Assembly: GCA_963824275.1 (NCBI GenBank)
Contig: CAWGOT010000006.1
Coordinates: forward strand, 124,001 to 188,000
Length of the DNA: 64,000 bases
Reading direction: 5' to 3'
DNA from: JANXQG01 sp963824275
Lineage (GTDB): Bacteria; Planctomycetota; Planctomycetia; Pirellulales; Thermoguttaceae
The notes under the pieces were generated by a model. That model was not told where the DNA came from. It ran no database searches and worked only from the letters and a program-made list of their open reading frames with translations. The first letter of the stretch is position 1. Each line of letters starts with the position of its first letter. Below are positions 48,372-58,012 of this stretch, piece by piece. The translations under genes and the position numbers were made by a program.

Positions 48372-49627
48372 ATGTCCCAACACTTCTCGCGGCGTGAGTT
48401 TCTCGTTTCCAGCATCGGCGCAGCCGGGGTCCTCGCGGCAGGCGGCCCGGGCAGCATGTACGCATGGTCGGCGGCCGAGACTACCGAAAAGGTTTATTAC
48501 CCTGCGGTCAACCCTCCGGCCACGTTCCCCACGGCCCCGGTTTCCATCCAGCGCTGCCGCAGTTACGAACCGGCCGCGCTGCGGGAAAAACTCGATGCGG
48601 CCTTTACGCAGATCGGCGGGCTGAAGAAGCTTGTCAGCAACAAAACGGTCAGCATCAAGGTCAACGTGACCGGCGGGCCGGGCACGCTGGCCGACCTGCC
48701 CGGTTTTCGCACATACCAGATCCATCCGAACCTGTTGGCCGCCTTATGTGCCGCGCTGGCCGACGCCGCGCGCAGCGGATGATTGTGCTGGAGAGCTATC
48801 CCTCGGCCAAGGCCCCGGAAGAACTGCTCGCCGCCGGCGGCTGGGACATCCGTGCCATCCAATCGGCAGGCGGCAACCGCGTGACCTTCCAGGACACCCG
48901 CAATCGTGGCAAGTCGGCGCAGTACAGCCGGCTCAAGTCGCCCTGGGGCGGATTCCTTTTTCCTTCGTTCGACCTGAATTCGGCCTACGAGAAGACCAAC
49001 GTCTTCATCTCGCTGGCCAAGCTCAAGGAGCACCTCTGCGCGGGCGTGACGCTCTCGATCAAGAACCTCTTCGGCATCACGCCCGTTTCGCTCTACGGCA
49101 ACGACGCGCCGAACGAGAATTCGGAGAGCTATCGCGCCGACATGCTCCATAACGCCAAGATTGCCGTGCCGGGCGGCGTGCCCAAGGAAGTCGCCGGATA
49201 CGTGCCGAAGTCGTGGAAGTATCGAGTGCCCCGCGTGACCGCCGATTGCCTTGGCGCTCGGCCCATCGACCTGGCGGTGATCGACGGCATCGAAAGCAAC
49301 CGTGCCGGCGAGGGCCCTTGGGCGAAGAAGACCGTGCCGGTCCAACCCGGTCTGCTCTTGGCCGGCTTCAATCCGCTCTGCACCGACGCCATCGCGGCGT
49401 CGGTGATGGGCTTCGACCCGCTGGCCGAGCACTTCCAGTTTCCCTTCCGCGGCGAGAACCACCTGCGGCTGTTGCACAGCGTCGGCGTCGGCGAGATCGA
49501 TCCGAAGAAGATCGAGGTCCGAGGGCTGCCGTTGAAGGAAGCGCTCTTCCCGTACAATCCCAAACACGAAGAGTTGGAAAGCCCTGACGCCTACTACGCC
49601 CGCCGAAACTCGCGGCTCTTCGCCTAG
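48372..49627 (+). CDS. DUF362-family protein with Tat signal (one frame break)
   Basis: The start MSQHFSRREFLVSSIGAAGVLAAGG is a twin-arginine signal, with the palindromic repeat immediately behind it (48449). The body contains VSIKVNVTGG, FDLNSAYEKTNVFISLAKLKEHL, LSIKNLFGITP and FNPLCTDAIAASVMGFDP, characteristic of DUF362 (iron-sulphur-associated or scaffold proteins). The frame shifts near 48775. The gene diverges from the kinase gene. Confidence 0.8.
48449..48472 (+). repeat. Dispersed palindrome copy inside DUF362 signal region
   Basis: The core GCATGTACGCATGGTCGGC matches the copy in the exonuclease gene and is translated in frame as MYAWSA. Confidence 0.7.
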
Positions 49628-49664
49628 TGTAGTGTGTTACGCAGATTGGCATTTATGCGCCACG

Positions 49665-49714
49665 CTGGAGTTCCACCTTCAGGCGGCATTTGCCGGCTAA
49701 AGCCGGAACTCCAA
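49665..49714. repeat. Short inverted repeat (GGAGTTCC type)
   Basis: CTGGAGTTCC and GGAACTCCAA bracket a central GCC-rich segment, forming a 50-bp hairpin between two convergent genes. Confidence 0.7.
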
Positions 49715-49744
49715 CAGAGGCGACTTCGGAGACACTAGACTAGA

Positions 49745-50503
49745 TCACTGCGCCGTCCAGCCGCCGTCGATCACGATATCGGTGCCGGTGATGAACCCGC
49801 CGGCGTCACTGCAGAGGAAAGCGGCCAATTGGGCGACTTCCACCGGTTGGCCCCAGCGGGCGACCGGGATCCGCGAGAGGAAGAACTGCGTCAACTCCGG
49901 GTTGTCCAAGAGCGGCCGATTAAGTTCCGTCATGAAGGGCCCTGGGCTGATGCCGTTGACCGTGATCTGCTCGGGGGCGAGTTCCAGGGCCAGGGCCTTG
50001 GTGAACCCCAGCAAGGCGGCCTTGCTCGTGGAGTAGGCGGTGCGGCCGGGGAGCGAAACATGACTCATCATCGAGGTCATGTTGAGGATCCGGCCGTAGC
50101 CTTGCCCGCGGAGGTGTGGCACGAACGACCGCGACATGAGGAATACGCTGGTGACGTTGACGGTCTGGACGCGGGTCCACTCTTCCAGCGTGAAGTCGCC
50201 GATCGCCTTGCGGATGTTGATGCCGGCGTTGTTGATCAGGATGTGGATGCGGCCGAAACGGGCGGCGACGGCCTTTTCCAGGGCGACGACCTGGGCCTCG
50301 TCAGCCACGTCGGTGGGGAAGACGGCCGCCTCCGAGCCGCTGGCTGCGATCTCCGCGGCGACCGCGCCGAGCAGTTTTTCATCGCGCGAGACGAGGGCCA
50401 GTTTCACCCCAGACTCCGCCAGGGCCAAGGCCATCGCCTTGCCCAAGCCCTTGCTTGCCCCGGTAACCAGGGCCACTTTGTTCTTCAATTCCGGAAAATT
50501 CAT
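49745..50503 (-). CDS. SDR-family oxidoreductase
   Basis: A short-chain dehydrogenase/reductase of 252 residues: TGASKGLGKAMALA (NAD(P) binding), NNAGINIRKAIGD, the Ser of NMTSMMSH and the catalytic YxxxK in AYSTSKAA, and VNGISPGPFMTELN. It is NAD(P)-dependent. Substrate cannot be read from the sequence. ATG 50503 follows GAGAGAG. Confidence 0.92.
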   Translation of the reverse strand: MNFPELKNKVALVTGASKGLGKAMALALAESGVKLALVSRDEKLLGAVAAEIAASGSEAAVFPTDVADEAQVVALEKAVAARFGRIHILINNAGINIRKAIGDFTLEEWTRVQTVNVTSVFLMSRSFVPHLRGQGYGRILNMTSMMSHVSLPGRTAYSTSKAALLGFTKALALELAPEQITVNGISPGPFMTELNRPLLDNPELTQFFLSRIPVARWGQPVEVAQLAAFLCSDAGGFITGTDIVIDGGWTAQ

Positions 50504-50554
50504 CAAAGCTCTCTCCATTCGAATCGAAATGCAATGTGCTCGTAGTCCCGCCCT

Positions 50555-50591
50555 GCGTTCGTGGTACCGGCACAAGCCGGGACACGAACGC
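50555..50591. repeat. 37-bp inverted repeat between genes
   Basis: GCGTTCGTG and CACGAACGC pair as outer arms, with CCGGC and GCCGG inside. It is just upstream of the SDR gene. Confidence 0.7.
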
Positions 50592-50738
50592 TGATTTATG
50601 ACCGAGTGCCAGTTTAATCCGCCAACGACCTGTTTACAACCAGCACCCCTCCTTCCTGGTGATTGCGGAATCGCGGCCTAAGGGGTAGAATGAGGCGAGT
50701 CCACGCTGGGAATCAAGCGCAACTGAAGGAGCCATATC

Positions 50739-51527
50739 ATGGAACCGAAGCCCGTGCTACATCATGCGCAGCCCGCGTATCCTACGCGGCGCGAGGTGCT
50801 CGCCGGCGCTGCCTCGCTGGCCCTATTCAACCTGGCCGGGGGCAACTTCGCATTTGCGGCATCCGAAGAGGGCAAGATCGCCGTCGCTCCGATCTTCAAG
50901 CATGGCGCGGGCCGTGGCGTCACGGGCTGCATGGTCATTACACCGCCCGTCTTCCTGTCCGAGGAAGAGGGCATGCAGATCCTTCGCGAAGAGCTTGCCA
51001 GGCACGGGGTGCGATTGAAAGCCGGCGGCAATCTCGAAGGCGTTCGGGTGCCGGCCAGAACCGAGAAGGACGAATCGGTGAACATGGGTGGTGGAAAGCA
51101 GGAAATCAAGACGACCGTTGTCGAAGACCCTCACAAAGCAATACCGCTGAAACCTACCGGCAACGACTCCGACAAGAACATCGCGGTAGAATTCGTTTCC
51201 ACGAAGAACTACTTCGATTTGGGCGGACCAAGTCCTGGATCGATGGTCGTACACTACGACTTCAAGGAGGTCGCCGAGTACGCTGCTGCGCAGGCGAAGA
51301 AACAGGGCAAGGACCGAGTTTTCCTCGGCGTGTTCTACGACCCGTCGCCCGAGAAGGCCGACGTCAAGCCGTCCAAGCAGGATTCGATGGCTCGGCTCAG
51401 GTATGACTCCGGCGCGTCGAACAGTGTGACCGATCCCCGGCCGACCAAAGACGATTCCAAGGAACTGCTCCGTCAGCAGGTCCGGGACTTCATCGCCTGG
51501 CTGAAAGAGCAGAAGGCGATCCAGTAG
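50739..51527 (+). CDS. Secreted protein paired with radical SAM enzyme
   Basis: This 262-residue protein has an N-terminal twin-arginine-type signal (PTRREVLAGAASLALF). The rest has an IAVAPIFKHGAGRG start, FLSEEEGMQILREEL and DRVFLGVFYDPSP; no known domain fits. The radical SAM gene starts two bases after its stop, so it is very likely a partner or substrate. ATG 50739 follows GAAGGAGCC. Confidence 0.65.
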   Translation: MEPKPVLHHAQPAYPTRREVLAGAASLALFNLAGGNFAFAASEEGKIAVAPIFKHGAGRGVTGCMVITPPVFLSEEEGMQILREELARHGVRLKAGGNLEGVRVPARTEKDESVNMGGGKQEIKTTVVEDPHKAIPLKPTGNDSDKNIAVEFVSTKNYFDLGGPSPGSMVVHYDFKEVAEYAAAQAKKQGKDRVFLGVFYDPSPEKADVKPSKQDSMARLRYDSGASNSVTDPRPTKDDSKELLRQQVRDFIAWLKEQKAIQ

Positions 51528-51529
51528 TC

Positions 51530-52690
51530 ATGCACCTTACGCTGCATCTCACGCGGGCCTGCAATCTGGATTGCTCGTACTGTTACGCGCCGCCCCAGGC
51601 AGGCCCCGGCATGACCTTTGAAACGGGATGCAAGGTCCTGCGGTTCGGGGCCAGGACGACGGACGGGTCGTGCGGCATCATCTTCTTCGGCGGCGAGCCG
51701 CTGCTGCACAAGGAACTGATCCGCGACCTGGTAGCCGAGGCCCGCGCCATGCAGCGCAAGCAGGAGGGCCAATTCCATTTCAAGCTCACGACCAACGGCC
51801 TGCTGCTCGATGAGGCTTTCCTTGAATTCGCCCTCGAGGAGGACATCCTGATTGCGATGAGCTTCGACGGCGTCCGCGAGGCCCACGACCGCTACCGCCG
51901 CCTCCCCGACGGCTCGCCGAGTTTCGACCGCCTGCTGCCCAAGCTGCGGATGCTGCTGGCCGCGCGGCCCTTCGCGAGCGTGCTGATGGTGGTCAACCCG
52001 GATACGGCGCCGTTCTTGACGGAGTCGGTCTCGTTCCTGCTGGACGAGGGCTGCCGCTACGTAATCGTCTCGCTCAACTACGCCGGGCCGTGGGGCGAGG
52101 CCGAGTTGGAGGAACTCGGGCGGCAGTATCGCCAACTGGCGGACCTGTACATCGAGTGGACGCGGCAGGGGCGGAAGTTCTACCTGAGCCCCTTCGAGGT
52201 CAAGCTCTCTTCGCACATTCAGGGCGAGGACGTCTGCAAGGAGCACTGCGAGTTGGGCATCCGCCAGATCTCCGTCGATCCCCTGGGAAACCTCTTTCCC
52301 TGCGTGCAGTTCACGATCGCCGGGCCGGAGAGCCGCTGGTGCATCGGCGACGTCGTTTCCGGCATCGACGAGGGGAAGCGGAACCGGCTTCGCGACGAGT
52401 CGCAAGACGAGAAAGAGCCTTGCCGGCAATGCGCGATCCGCCGCCGCTGCCACAACACGTGCGGCTGCCTGAACTGGCAGACGACGGGGAGCGTCGCGCG
52501 AATCTCGCCGGTCCTTTGCCGCTACGAACAGATGATGATCCCCATCGCGGACCAGATCGGCGAGACGCTCTACCGCGAGCAGAACCGGCTATTCGTGAGT
52601 AAACACTACAACCCGGCGCATGCGATGCTCTCGCTGCTGGAGGATCTGGACGGTTCCGGACGCGGAAGAGCGAGCGAAACGGCCGGTTAG
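51530..52690 (+). CDS. Radical SAM/SPASM enzyme
   Basis: The enzyme has the radical SAM iron-sulphur motif CNLDCSYC near residue 11 and the GGEPLL loop. The C-terminal SPASM region has Cys-rich segments (CELG...NLFPC, CRQCAIRRRCHNTCGC, LCRYE) that bind extra iron-sulphur clusters. Related enzymes mature peptides or proteins (PqqE, anSME-type). It sits two bases after the secreted protein gene. Length is 386 residues and the frame is intact. Confidence 0.9.
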   Translation: MHLTLHLTRACNLDCSYCYAPPQAGPGMTFETGCKVLRFGARTTDGSCGIIFFGGEPLLHKELIRDLVAEARAMQRKQEGQFHFKLTTNGLLLDEAFLEFALEEDILIAMSFDGVREAHDRYRRLPDGSPSFDRLLPKLRMLLAARPFASVLMVVNPDTAPFLTESVSFLLDEGCRYVIVSLNYAGPWGEAELEELGRQYRQLADLYIEWTRQGRKFYLSPFEVKLSSHIQGEDVCKEHCELGIRQISVDPLGNLFPCVQFTIAGPESRWCIGDVVSGIDEGKRNRLRDESQDEKEPCRQCAIRRRCHNTCGCLNWQTTGSVARISPVLCRYEQMMIPIADQIGETLYREQNRLFVSKHYNPAHAMLSLLEDLDGSGRGRASETAG

Positions 52691-52773
52691 GGGCCGGGCT
52701 GCGGGTGCCGACGCTTGACCGGCTGCGACTCGGACGCGAGAATGAAGTTCTTGCAAGTTCCAGGGAGGACGTT

Positions 52774-53332
52774 GTGGCTGCTCATCGCCTCTTGGCAATC
52801 GGCTGCATTGCGGTTATCGGCTGGGCGCGGCCGAGCGAGAGTTTCGCGCTCGGAGAGGTTCCCGGCCAGGGCAAGTCGCAGGAAGCCGCGCCCGCCGTTC
52901 TGCCGCCGCTGGTCGACGTCCTGGACGCCGACCCGCTCGCGCCCATTCATTACCAGGTTCCAAAGCCGGACGTCGAGCGGCTACTCGGCCAGAAGGCGAT
53001 TGTCGCCCCGGATAACGCGACGGGAGCGGGAGATTACCGGTTCGCCAGCGCCGATGCGGCGGAAAAGTGGTTCGCCGCGGCGCGGCCCATCGTCCCGCCA
53101 GCCGGCGCGAAGAGCCCTTTGCAGAAACTCGACTTCGGCTTTCCGATAAGCACTGGGGCCCGCGTGAGTTTTGACGCCGCCGGACGACCGTGGTTCTGGG
53201 AGCGGTGGTCGATGCCTGCCGACCAGTTCAAGCGAGAGGTCGAGGAGATTGCGGCCGGCAAGCAAGGCCTCATCCCGGGCGAGATCCTGCTCATCGATCG
53301 CGACGATCGCGCTTGGATGGTGCGGAGTCCTA
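52774..53332 (+). pseudogene. Large secreted propeller protein, N-terminal part (split by IS)
   Basis: A GTG start (GGGAGG six bases before it) begins a signal peptide (LLAIGCIAVIGWA). The frame continues as LIDRDDRAWMVRSP and is then cut by the IS630 element at a TA. Joined to the part after 54850, the frame is exactly maintained (SP-SDGLYGFDLRQ). The gene is therefore one unit, recently split. Confidence 0.75.
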
Positions 53333-54848
53333 GTGCCGCAAATCACATTTGTCAGCCCACCAAAACCAAAGTTTCACCAGATTCTCGGTGACTTACCCAT
53401 TTTTCCTTCCAGGTCGCCGGGCGTTTCACGGTGGCGGCTGTTACGGGGCGCCCAGTGTAGGTCCAGCGGAAGGGTTTAGCAAACGTGCGGTTGAAGTAGT
53501 CGATGAAGGCCAACAGTCGCTCCTGTAACGCCTCCGTCGATTTGAAGTTGCCGCGTCGCAGAACACGTCGGGTCACGATCCCGAAAACGATTTCGATCTG
53601 GTTCAACCAGGAACTGTGCTTCGGCAAGTACACGAAGCGAATCCGATGACTACCGTCGGAGAGAAAAGCCTGACGACTGGCCATCGATTTCAGAATGCCG
53701 GCCTTGTCTTTCTGGCCCAAGGTGCTCGGGTCGATTCCCTCCAAACGCGCGACGTAACGGACGAGACTCTCGCTACAGTGCGTGTTCAAGTTGTCCACTA
53801 CAAACCTCCAGCCCGCCTGCGGCTCAGTTGCAACCGTTTGTTGGATATGCCGATAGAAATCCTCCTCCGTCCGCGTCAGACCAATCGTCGGTGCGATCAT
53901 TTGTCCAAGCACCACGTGCCAATTCCCGATCAAACACAACGTGCCGTGACGCGTGTATTCGAATTCGGGCTGCGCCGGCTGACCGGGCTTCATGGGCTTC
54001 GTCTTTGCGTTCCGCTCTAATGCCTGGATGCCCGTCATCTCGTCCACGCTGACCGTGTGCGTATTGTACTGGAAGTACAATTCCGGGGCTTCGAGGTAGC
54101 ACTGGCAGACGATCTGGACTTGCTGCTCAAAGAGCTTCGGGTCTTTCTCGGTGGTGTTCAGCCAATACTTGCTGCGATGCGGTTGCAGTTCGGCCCCGGC
54201 CAGATAACGATTGACCTGACTAACCGAGATGGAGGTGACGATGTTGCGGCGGACGAGTTCGTCGGCGAGTTCTCGTCCGGTCCACTCGTTAATGGGCCGT
54301 CCCGATTGGTCTGCCGGTTCACAGGCAATGGCCAGGACCTGCGTGACTTGTTCGGCCGTGAATTTGCCCGGCGACCCGCTCCGCGGCGCATCACTCAGGA
54401 CATCTTCGATGGCGCGGCGAAGTGCGGCTTGCGATTCGCGACACTCGATGGCCACCAACGCGTCGAACGACTGCTTCCAACGTCGCCTCCACACACCGAT
54501 CTGCTTTCGCCGCAAGCCGACGATGCCGCTGATCGCCCTATTGAACATGCCGCCAAATGCCAGTACGATCAAGTGCGCGCTGGACGAGCCGTTGGGCCGC
54601 GGTCGTCGAGTGGATCATCTCTTGCAAAATTGAATGTTGCCTCTCCGTAAGCACGATTTTGGCCGCCTTGCCAGACATATCCTTCCTCCTGTTTGAGACC
54701 GAGACGTAAGACATCGCGGTTATCAGACAGGAGGAAGGTCTTTTGATGCAATGGAAATGGGGTAAAATGCGTTATCTAGGAAGCAAGGAAATGCCGGAAT
54801 CTGGGCGAAACAAGGTCTTCATGTACCATCAATTGTGATTTGCGGCAC
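53333..54848 (-). mobile_element. IS630-family insertion sequence
   Basis: The 1516-bp element has terminal inverted repeats GTGCCGCAAATCACA at 53333-53347 and the complement at 54834-54848. It is flanked by TA at 53331-53332 and 54849-54850, the target duplication typical of IS630/Tc1-mariner elements. It contains one transposase gene. Confidence 0.92.
53352..54678 (-). CDS. IS630-family transposase (one frame break)
   Basis: DDE transposase: the acidic residues lie in VSVDEMTGIQ, FVVDNLNTHCSE and SSWLNQIEIVFG. It starts at ATG 54678 (AGGAGG before it) as MSGKAAKIVLTERQ, with N-terminal helix-turn-helix. One extra base near 54570 breaks the frame between RAL and IVLAFGG. The sequence there is not an evident slippery site. 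Confidence 0.9.
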
Positions 54849-56987
54849 TAGTGACGGCCTCTACGGGTTCGACTTGCGGCAACATCGTTGGATCGAACAC
54901 AAGGACCTTCTGGCCGGAAAACCGCCCGAGAATCAGCAAGATGAAGGCATGGTCCCCGAGATCGGCGGGGACGCCTACCAAAGCAGTTCCGGCTTGCTTT
55001 TCTTCGGCGACCGGATGGGCGTGCATGTCTTCGACGGCAAGACCTGGCATTTTCAAGAGTTGTATCAGCGGAAGAGCGGCGAAGTGCGTTCTTCGGACGT
55101 TGTTCGCGGCAGCCGCCCGCGACGCACCGAAGGAATTCGACCCGCTCCGGGACATACGCCATTTCAGCGAGGATTCGGAAGGCCGGGTTTACACCTGGGC
55201 GTTTTGGCGGGGAAACGGTGAGACCGGCGCGAAGGGTTTTTGGGTTTACGAGCACGGAAGCTGGAAGAAGGTCGATGTCGCGGAGGAACTGGGCGCGGTT
55301 GTGCCCCGCGACCCCGACGAGATCTGGCTCGTGCGAAACTACCTCCGAGGGCCAAGCGGAGGCGACGTTTCGGTCCTCAAAGGCGGCCGGCGGATCACGG
55401 GCGACGAGGCCCAGGGGTTGCTCATGCCCAATCGGCCCTTCGCCTACTTCTCGCGGATTGCCAGCGGGGCCGACAGCACGGTATTTCTGCTCATGCAGGA
55501 GGTCGATCAAGGTTCGCTCTTCCCGCCGGAATGCCGAGGCGTGGCGCTGCGGCGCCGCGGACCGGCCGTGGACATGGGCAACCGGGCCGGGGAGTTGTTC
55601 AAGCGATCCCAGAGCACAGTCGTCGATCCCCAGGGGCGGGTCTGGGTCGCCACCGACGACGGAGTGAGCTCCATAAGCCCCGACGGCCGCCAGGTCACTT
55701 GCTTCCCGATCACAAGGCGTTTTCCACCCGCGATCCACGTCCTCGCGGCCGACGGGCAATACGTCTACTTCGAGGTTGGCGGGTCGATTTGGCGATTGGA
55801 TTGCCCAGCCTACCTGCAGGCGCCGAACAGCGAGCCGCTTTTGCCGTCGTCGTCCGTGCGGATTCGCGGCTTTGCGGCCGGGGACGCGAGGGGGCGTCCG
55901 TGGTGTATTTGGGACGTTCCGCGATTCGCCGACGATGGTCTTCGACGGCAAGCGTTGGCAACCCCGCCCGGAAGCGGACCTTCAAAACCGACCGGAGAAG
56001 TACGTTGCGGCGTTCCCCGGCGTCGACGGCGCGATGGTCTTCGAGGACGACCGGAACCGATTTCACCTGTTCGACGCGGAAGGACACGCCGTGGCCGATT
56101 CGGCCGAAGAACTCGCGTTGAAACATGGCGACCGCCTCCGCAAGGCCCTGCGCTATCCGCCGCAAGACAACATCGACTATGGCCATCAACTGCTCAAAGA
56201 CGCCGCGGGGCGGATCTGGTGGGCGAGATGGCCCGCGGGCTGGGGCGTCGTCGACGGCACGACGGCAATCCGCGGCGAAATGGACGACGTGATGAAAAGG
56301 GATCGCGTAAATCCGTTCTCGCTGCTTTATCCGATTGGGGACGGCACGCGGGTCTTGCTCGGCCCCTATGGCGACATAGGCCCGTCCGGTGTTTATGGCG
56401 TCGAAAAGGGCCGCATCGCGCGTCTGGCCGACCCGCCTGTCTCGGGCATCGCCTTGCCTTGGGTTCATCCCCCGACAACCATTGCTCGGACCGACAGTTC
56501 GGGACGTGCATGGGTCATGCGGTTCGACGACAAGCTGGGACCGATCAGCCAGGCCATCGATTCGCGGGGGAAACTCGCGGCAACGCACCGCGGCTGGCTC
56601 GTCTTCGAGGACCGCAAGAAAGGGCTCTGGTTCCGGCAGGCCCTTTGGAGCAAGTACACCAAGGCATTTGGTCCGGATTGCATCATGCGCCTGGATGCCG
56701 ACGGACGCGACGCCGCGCTCGATGTGCCCGATCTCACTGCCGCCAGCCCCTTGGCCGAGGCTCCGGACGGTTCGGCATGGACGCTCACGGACAGCGAGTT
56801 GATTCGCATCCGGGCCGGGGACGGTCGTTTGTCGATCGTCGAGCGGTATGCCATGCACGTCAAGGATTCGGACCGCCTGTGGTGCGACTCCGACGGCCGC
56901 GTGTGGATGGTCCACGAGACGACCTCGAGCGAGGGCCCGCCGTACACGGAGTTGATTCGTTTTGCCACCAAGACGTCGCTGGAATAA
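54849..56987 (+). pseudogene. Large secreted propeller protein, C-terminal part
   Basis: This continues the protein split by the IS. It is rich in beta-propeller blades of the Reg_prop type, for example GRVWVATDDGVSSISPDG and GRAWVMRFDDKLGP, and ends RFATKTSLE. Two further shifts lie near 55100 and 55920. Restored, the protein is about 900 residues. The function is unknown; propellers of this type are often sensor or scaffold domains. Confidence 0.75.
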
Positions 56988-56990
56988 GGC

Positions 56991-57452
56991 TCACGCACTG
57001 AGTTCCCGCACCACCCGCAGGGCTTCGTCAATGTGCCCATCGGCTGAGAAGTGCGACGAAAAGATGTGGCGGACCACGCCCTGCTTGTCGATCACGTACG
57101 TCGTTCGGCCCGGCAGGAACCCCAACAGTTTCGGCACTCCAAACGCCTTTTGCAGGGTCCCGTCCTGATCGCTAACAAGCAGGAAGGGCAACCGCCGCTC
57201 TTCAGCAAATTTGCGGTGGCTGTCGGTCGAGTCCACACTGACGCCGATAACTACCGCCCCGGCTGCGGTGAACTCGGCGTAGGCATCGCGAAACGCGCAG
57301 GCCTCGGCCGTGCAGATAGGAGTGCCGTCGCGAGGATAGAAATAAAGCACGACGACCTGCTTGCCCAAGTAATCGGCAAGCGCTATCGGCTGGCCCGTGT
57401 GGACCGTGACCGTGAACTGCGGGGCAGGATCTCCGACGGTGATCTTGGTCAT
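56991..57452 (-). CDS. bcp: Thioredoxin-dependent peroxiredoxin (Bcp type)
   Basis: Peroxiredoxin of the BCP/PrxQ group, 153 residues. GTPICTAEACAFRD carries the peroxidatic and the nearby resolving Cys, and GVSVDSTDSHRKFAEE follows. It reduces hydroperoxides using thioredoxin. It converges tail to tail with the propeller gene. Confidence 0.93.
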   Translation of the reverse strand: MTKITVGDPAPQFTVTVHTGQPIALADYLGKQVVVLYFYPRDGTPICTAEACAFRDAYAEFTAAGAVVIGVSVDSTDSHRKFAEERRLPFLLVSDQDGTLQKAFGVPKLLGFLPGRTTYVIDKQGVVRHIFSSHFSADGHIDEALRVVRELSA

Positions 57453-57467
57453 CGTAGATGCCCTTTC

Positions 57468-57926
57468 CTACGGCATCAGCGACCGCCCATAGCTCAGCCC
57501 CGGCCACGGCACGGCCAAGAGCAGAACGACCAGGGCGGCCGTGTAACACATCGCGGCCACCTGATACTTGCGGCGGTCGTCGCTCAGCCGCTTCGATACG
57601 GAAAAGCCGACCTGCCCTAAGACCACGGCGGTACACATCGTCAGCGGATGCATCACGCCGAAGAATGCCGCAATCATGCGATCGAGCCCGACGGTTCCGC
57701 CGGCAAAGAACTGGCTGACGACCGGGCTCTGAAAATACAACGCCAGGCCGATCACAAGCTGCGTGGCCAAGGCGCTGGAAAAGACCAGGCCGGCAAGCCG
57801 CTCGTGCCGCGTCCAGGCCAATTCGCCCAGATGCCCCCGCCACGTGCGGACGATGGCCCACAGGCCCGTGAAGAGAATGATCCACCAGGTCAAAATATGC
57901 AGATGAAGCGTTGCTTTGTAGAACAT
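57468..57926 (-). CDS. Four-helix membrane protein
   Basis: This 152-residue protein (MFYKATLHLHILTWWIILF) has about four hydrophobic helices and conserved His (LHLH, MHPLTM), which could bind haem like a small cytochrome b561. That is inference. It is 15 bases upstream of the bcp gene in the same direction and likely cotranscribed, which hints at a redox role. Confidence 0.6.
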   Translation of the reverse strand: MFYKATLHLHILTWWIILFTGLWAIVRTWRGHLGELAWTRHERLAGLVFSSALATQLVIGLALYFQSPVVSQFFAGGTVGLDRMIAAFFGVMHPLTMCTAVVLGQVGFSVSKRLSDDRRKYQVAAMCYTAALVVLLLAVPWPGLSYGRSLMP

Positions 57927-57973
57927 GGGGAAATTGTACGGAACAAGGTGCGCTGTGGCTAGCCCACGCGGCA

Positions 57974-58006
57974 AAGTAGCAGGCACACGGAGTGTGCCTG
58001 CTACTT
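57974..58006. repeat. 33-bp perfect palindrome (AAGTAGCAGGCACAC)
   Basis: Two perfect 15-bp arms (AAGTAGCAGGCACAC and its complement) and a 3-base loop lie between two genes on the minus strand. It may act as a terminator with TTTCT on its right side. Confidence 0.85.
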
Positions 58007-58012
58007 TTCTTG

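Noticed and set aside
54560..54580. Programmed frameshift in the IS630 transposase
   Set aside because: No slippery run or structure is evident and one extra base explains the break.
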